From Ignavibacteriaceae bacterium (GTDB taxonomy: Bacteria; Bacteroidota; Ignavibacteria; Ignavibacteriales; Ignavibacteriaceae), in contig JACAFA010000021.1 of assembly GCA_013388525.1 (NCBI GenBank), positions 1 through 6,660 of the forward strand: a stretch of DNA of 6,660 nucleotides. The letters run 5' to 3'. Of the stretch, positions 5,565 to 6,660 are shown piece after piece (the stretch's first letter is position 1; each line of letters begins with the position of its first letter). The notes under the pieces are model-generated. The model searched no databases. It was not told where the DNA came from and saw only the letters and a list, made by a program, of their open reading frames with translations. The translations under genes were made by a program, and so were the position numbers.

Positions 5565-6660
5565 TTATCTTTTTTGTTTATTCCAGTATTCACGGTACTT
5601 TTCCTGCGTTATCAATCCAATCGGTCCCTGGTAAATTCCGCCATCCATAAATCCATCATAAACTCTTACAGCAATTGTATTTTCTTTTCCCGCCAGAAGA
5701 ACATTATCCGGAATGTAATATCCGCGGATTACTTCCCATTCATTATTTTGATTGAAATTCTGCGGAACAATATCAAAATTCCAATCACCGACTGAGCCAA
5801 CCAAAGTTCCATTCACAAATGTCTGATCAATATCATCAATCTTACCAAGCATTAGCACCATTTTCCGGTTGGCATATTTTTCAGGTAAAGTAAATTTCAG
5901 TCTGTACCAGGCAAACCCATCATAGTTTTTATAACGCTGAGTTTCCCAAAATGCAGGGACAAATATTTCCTTCCAATCTTTATCATCATAGCCGGTGTTC
6001 TTCCATTCACTAATATCACCAATGTTAAATTTCCACATACCCATCAGATTTATATCAAGATCAAGATAAGAGATATGTCGAACATCAGGTTGAACGGGAG
6101 AAAGTCCGACCGCTCCTCTTGTAATCCCACCTTCAAGCTGAATATCGTAAACACGGATGGCAATTGTGTTTTTACCTTCCTTCAATATTTCCTTTGGAAG
6201 ATAGTACTGACGGTAAGCATCATAAGCAGTAACAAACTGCGGCGGGAAACCTCCGGACATTCCAACCAGTTTTCCGTTTATAAATGTTTGATCAACATCA
6301 TCAATGAATCCTGCATTCAAAATAAAATTGCTGCCGATTACTTCTTTGGTGATTTCAAATGTTTTTCTGTACCAGGCATAACCATTATAGCCGTGGAATC
6401 CCTGATCTTCCCAGGTAGCGGGCACTTTTATTTTTTCCCAATTGTTATCATCAAAATCAGTAGAAGCCCAGGCAGTATCGTCACCAATTGAAAATCTCCA
6501 GTTACCTTCAAGGTTGATATAATTTTTATCATTTACACCAGCAAGATTTTCCATCTCGGTGAAAAAGTTTTTAGTATCAAACTCCTGCTGATTATCATTT
6601 TCTGATTTGCAGCCAGCTAATGTTATTAAGAGAATCCCAAGACAAACAGATATTTTTTTC
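5565..6660 (-). CDS. Lipoprotein with two tandem beta-galactosidase-type jelly-roll (GH2 sugar-binding-like) domains; start codon at or just beyond the window edge
   Basis: The reading frame stays open to the right edge. Upstream of the ATG at 6552-6554 it encodes KKISVCLGILLITLAGC, a charged start, hydrophobic core and LAGC lipobox, with the lipid-bearing Cys at 6609-6611. Base 6660 supplies the last G of the preceding codon, consistent with an ATG whose first two bases lie outside; that gives 365 residues (numbering used here). The mature protein has an acidic, polar linker, then two homologous domains: about 50-187 and 205-350. Each has NLxGxW at the start, a DFDDNNW/GYDDKDW motif, VPAxWE, YxGxAWYR, a GxIDDxDQTFxNG block, NTIAxRVYD and a GxxGL ending. 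This is the fold of the N-terminal sugar-binding domain of GH2 enzymes, but no catalytic barrel follows. A membrane-anchored carbohydrate-binding role is likely; the ligand is unknown. It converges on the PAP2 gene across the repeat region. Confidence 0.85.
   Translation of the reverse strand, partial: KKISVCLGILLITLAGCKSENDNQQEFDTKNFFTEMENLAGVNDKNYINLEGNWRFSIGDDTAWASTDFDDNNWEKIKVPATWEDQGFHGYNGYAWYRKTFEITKEVIGSNFILNAGFIDDVDQTFINGKLVGMSGGFPPQFVTAYDAYRQYYLPKEILKEGKNTIAIRVYDIQLEGGITRGAVGLSPVQPDVRHISYLDLDINLMGMWKFNIGDISEWKNTGYDDKDWKEIFVPAFWETQRYKNYDGFAWYRLKFTLPEKYANRKMVLMLGKIDDIDQTFVNGTLVGSVGDWNFDIVPQNFNQNNEWEVIRGYYIPDNVLLAGKENTIAVRVYDGFMDGGIYQGPIGLITQEKYREYWNKQKR

Noticed and set aside
5574..5795. 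73-residue plus-strand open frame opposite the lipoprotein gene
   Set aside because: It is an antisense shadow of the second jelly-roll domain with no motifs.
6075..6491. 138-residue plus-strand open frame opposite the lipoprotein gene
   Set aside because: It lies wholly antisense to the first jelly-roll domain, whose protein conservation is clear. It shows no domain of its own.
5565..6554. Lipoprotein gene starting at the internal ATG (6552-6554)
   Set aside because: The frame is open further upstream and encodes a complete lipoprotein signal peptide with LAGC, so the internal ATG is not the start.
1..6660. A new multi-gene defence or metabolic system
   Set aside because: The genes are in alternating orientation, each with a known family and no shared operon, so the window gives no support for a linked system.

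Overview
The window comes from an AT-rich bacterial genome. It carries five protein-coding genes, all of recognisable families, and one repeat-filled intergenic gap. Several traits suggest a member of the Bacteroidota/Chlorobiota group, possibly Ignavibacteria: weak or absent Shine-Dalgarno sequences, promoter-like boxes resembling the Bacteroidota TAnnTTTG element, a phosphoglucose isomerase of the type usually fused to transaldolase, and REP-like palindromes between convergent genes. This placement is an inference from style, because no rRNA or other marker gene is present.

Layout, left to right. Positions 13-44 hold a short tandem 8-base repeat. Positions 47-364 (minus) encode a small ArsR/SmtB-type repressor. 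Its own promoter carries a perfect 9+9 inverted repeat (382-403) over the -10 box, which looks like an autoregulatory operator. A 180-base divergent spacer leads to 545-2713 (plus), a CPA2/Kef-type cation:proton antiporter with two C-terminal universal-stress-protein domains. This gene meets the minus-strand pgi gene (2710-4338) tail to tail, with the two TAA stop codons sharing one TTAA. An 82-base divergent spacer separates pgi from a PAP2-family membrane phosphatase (4421-5236, plus).

Positions 5237-5564 contain no credible gene. They hold two kinds of repeat: an AT-rich imperfect inverted repeat (5241-5361), and a composite of hairpins (5404-5530) centred on a 34-base palindrome with one mismatched pair (5462-5495). 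The composite resembles REP/BIME elements mobilised in trans by RAYT transposases. The last gene (5565 to the window edge, minus) is an exported lipoprotein made of two tandem beta-galactosidase-type jelly-roll domains. Its start codon almost certainly straddles the right edge: the reading frame continues upstream of the first internal ATG through a classic LAGC lipobox.

The genes do not form one operon or pathway. They are individually transcribed housekeeping and envelope functions: metal-responsive regulation, ion homeostasis, sugar-phosphate metabolism, lipid or isoprenoid-phosphate dephosphorylation, and a surface sugar-binding lipoprotein. I see no convincing undescribed multi-gene system. 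The most informative items are the repressor operator, the unfused fusion-type PGI, the REP-like composite and the internally duplicated lipoprotein.
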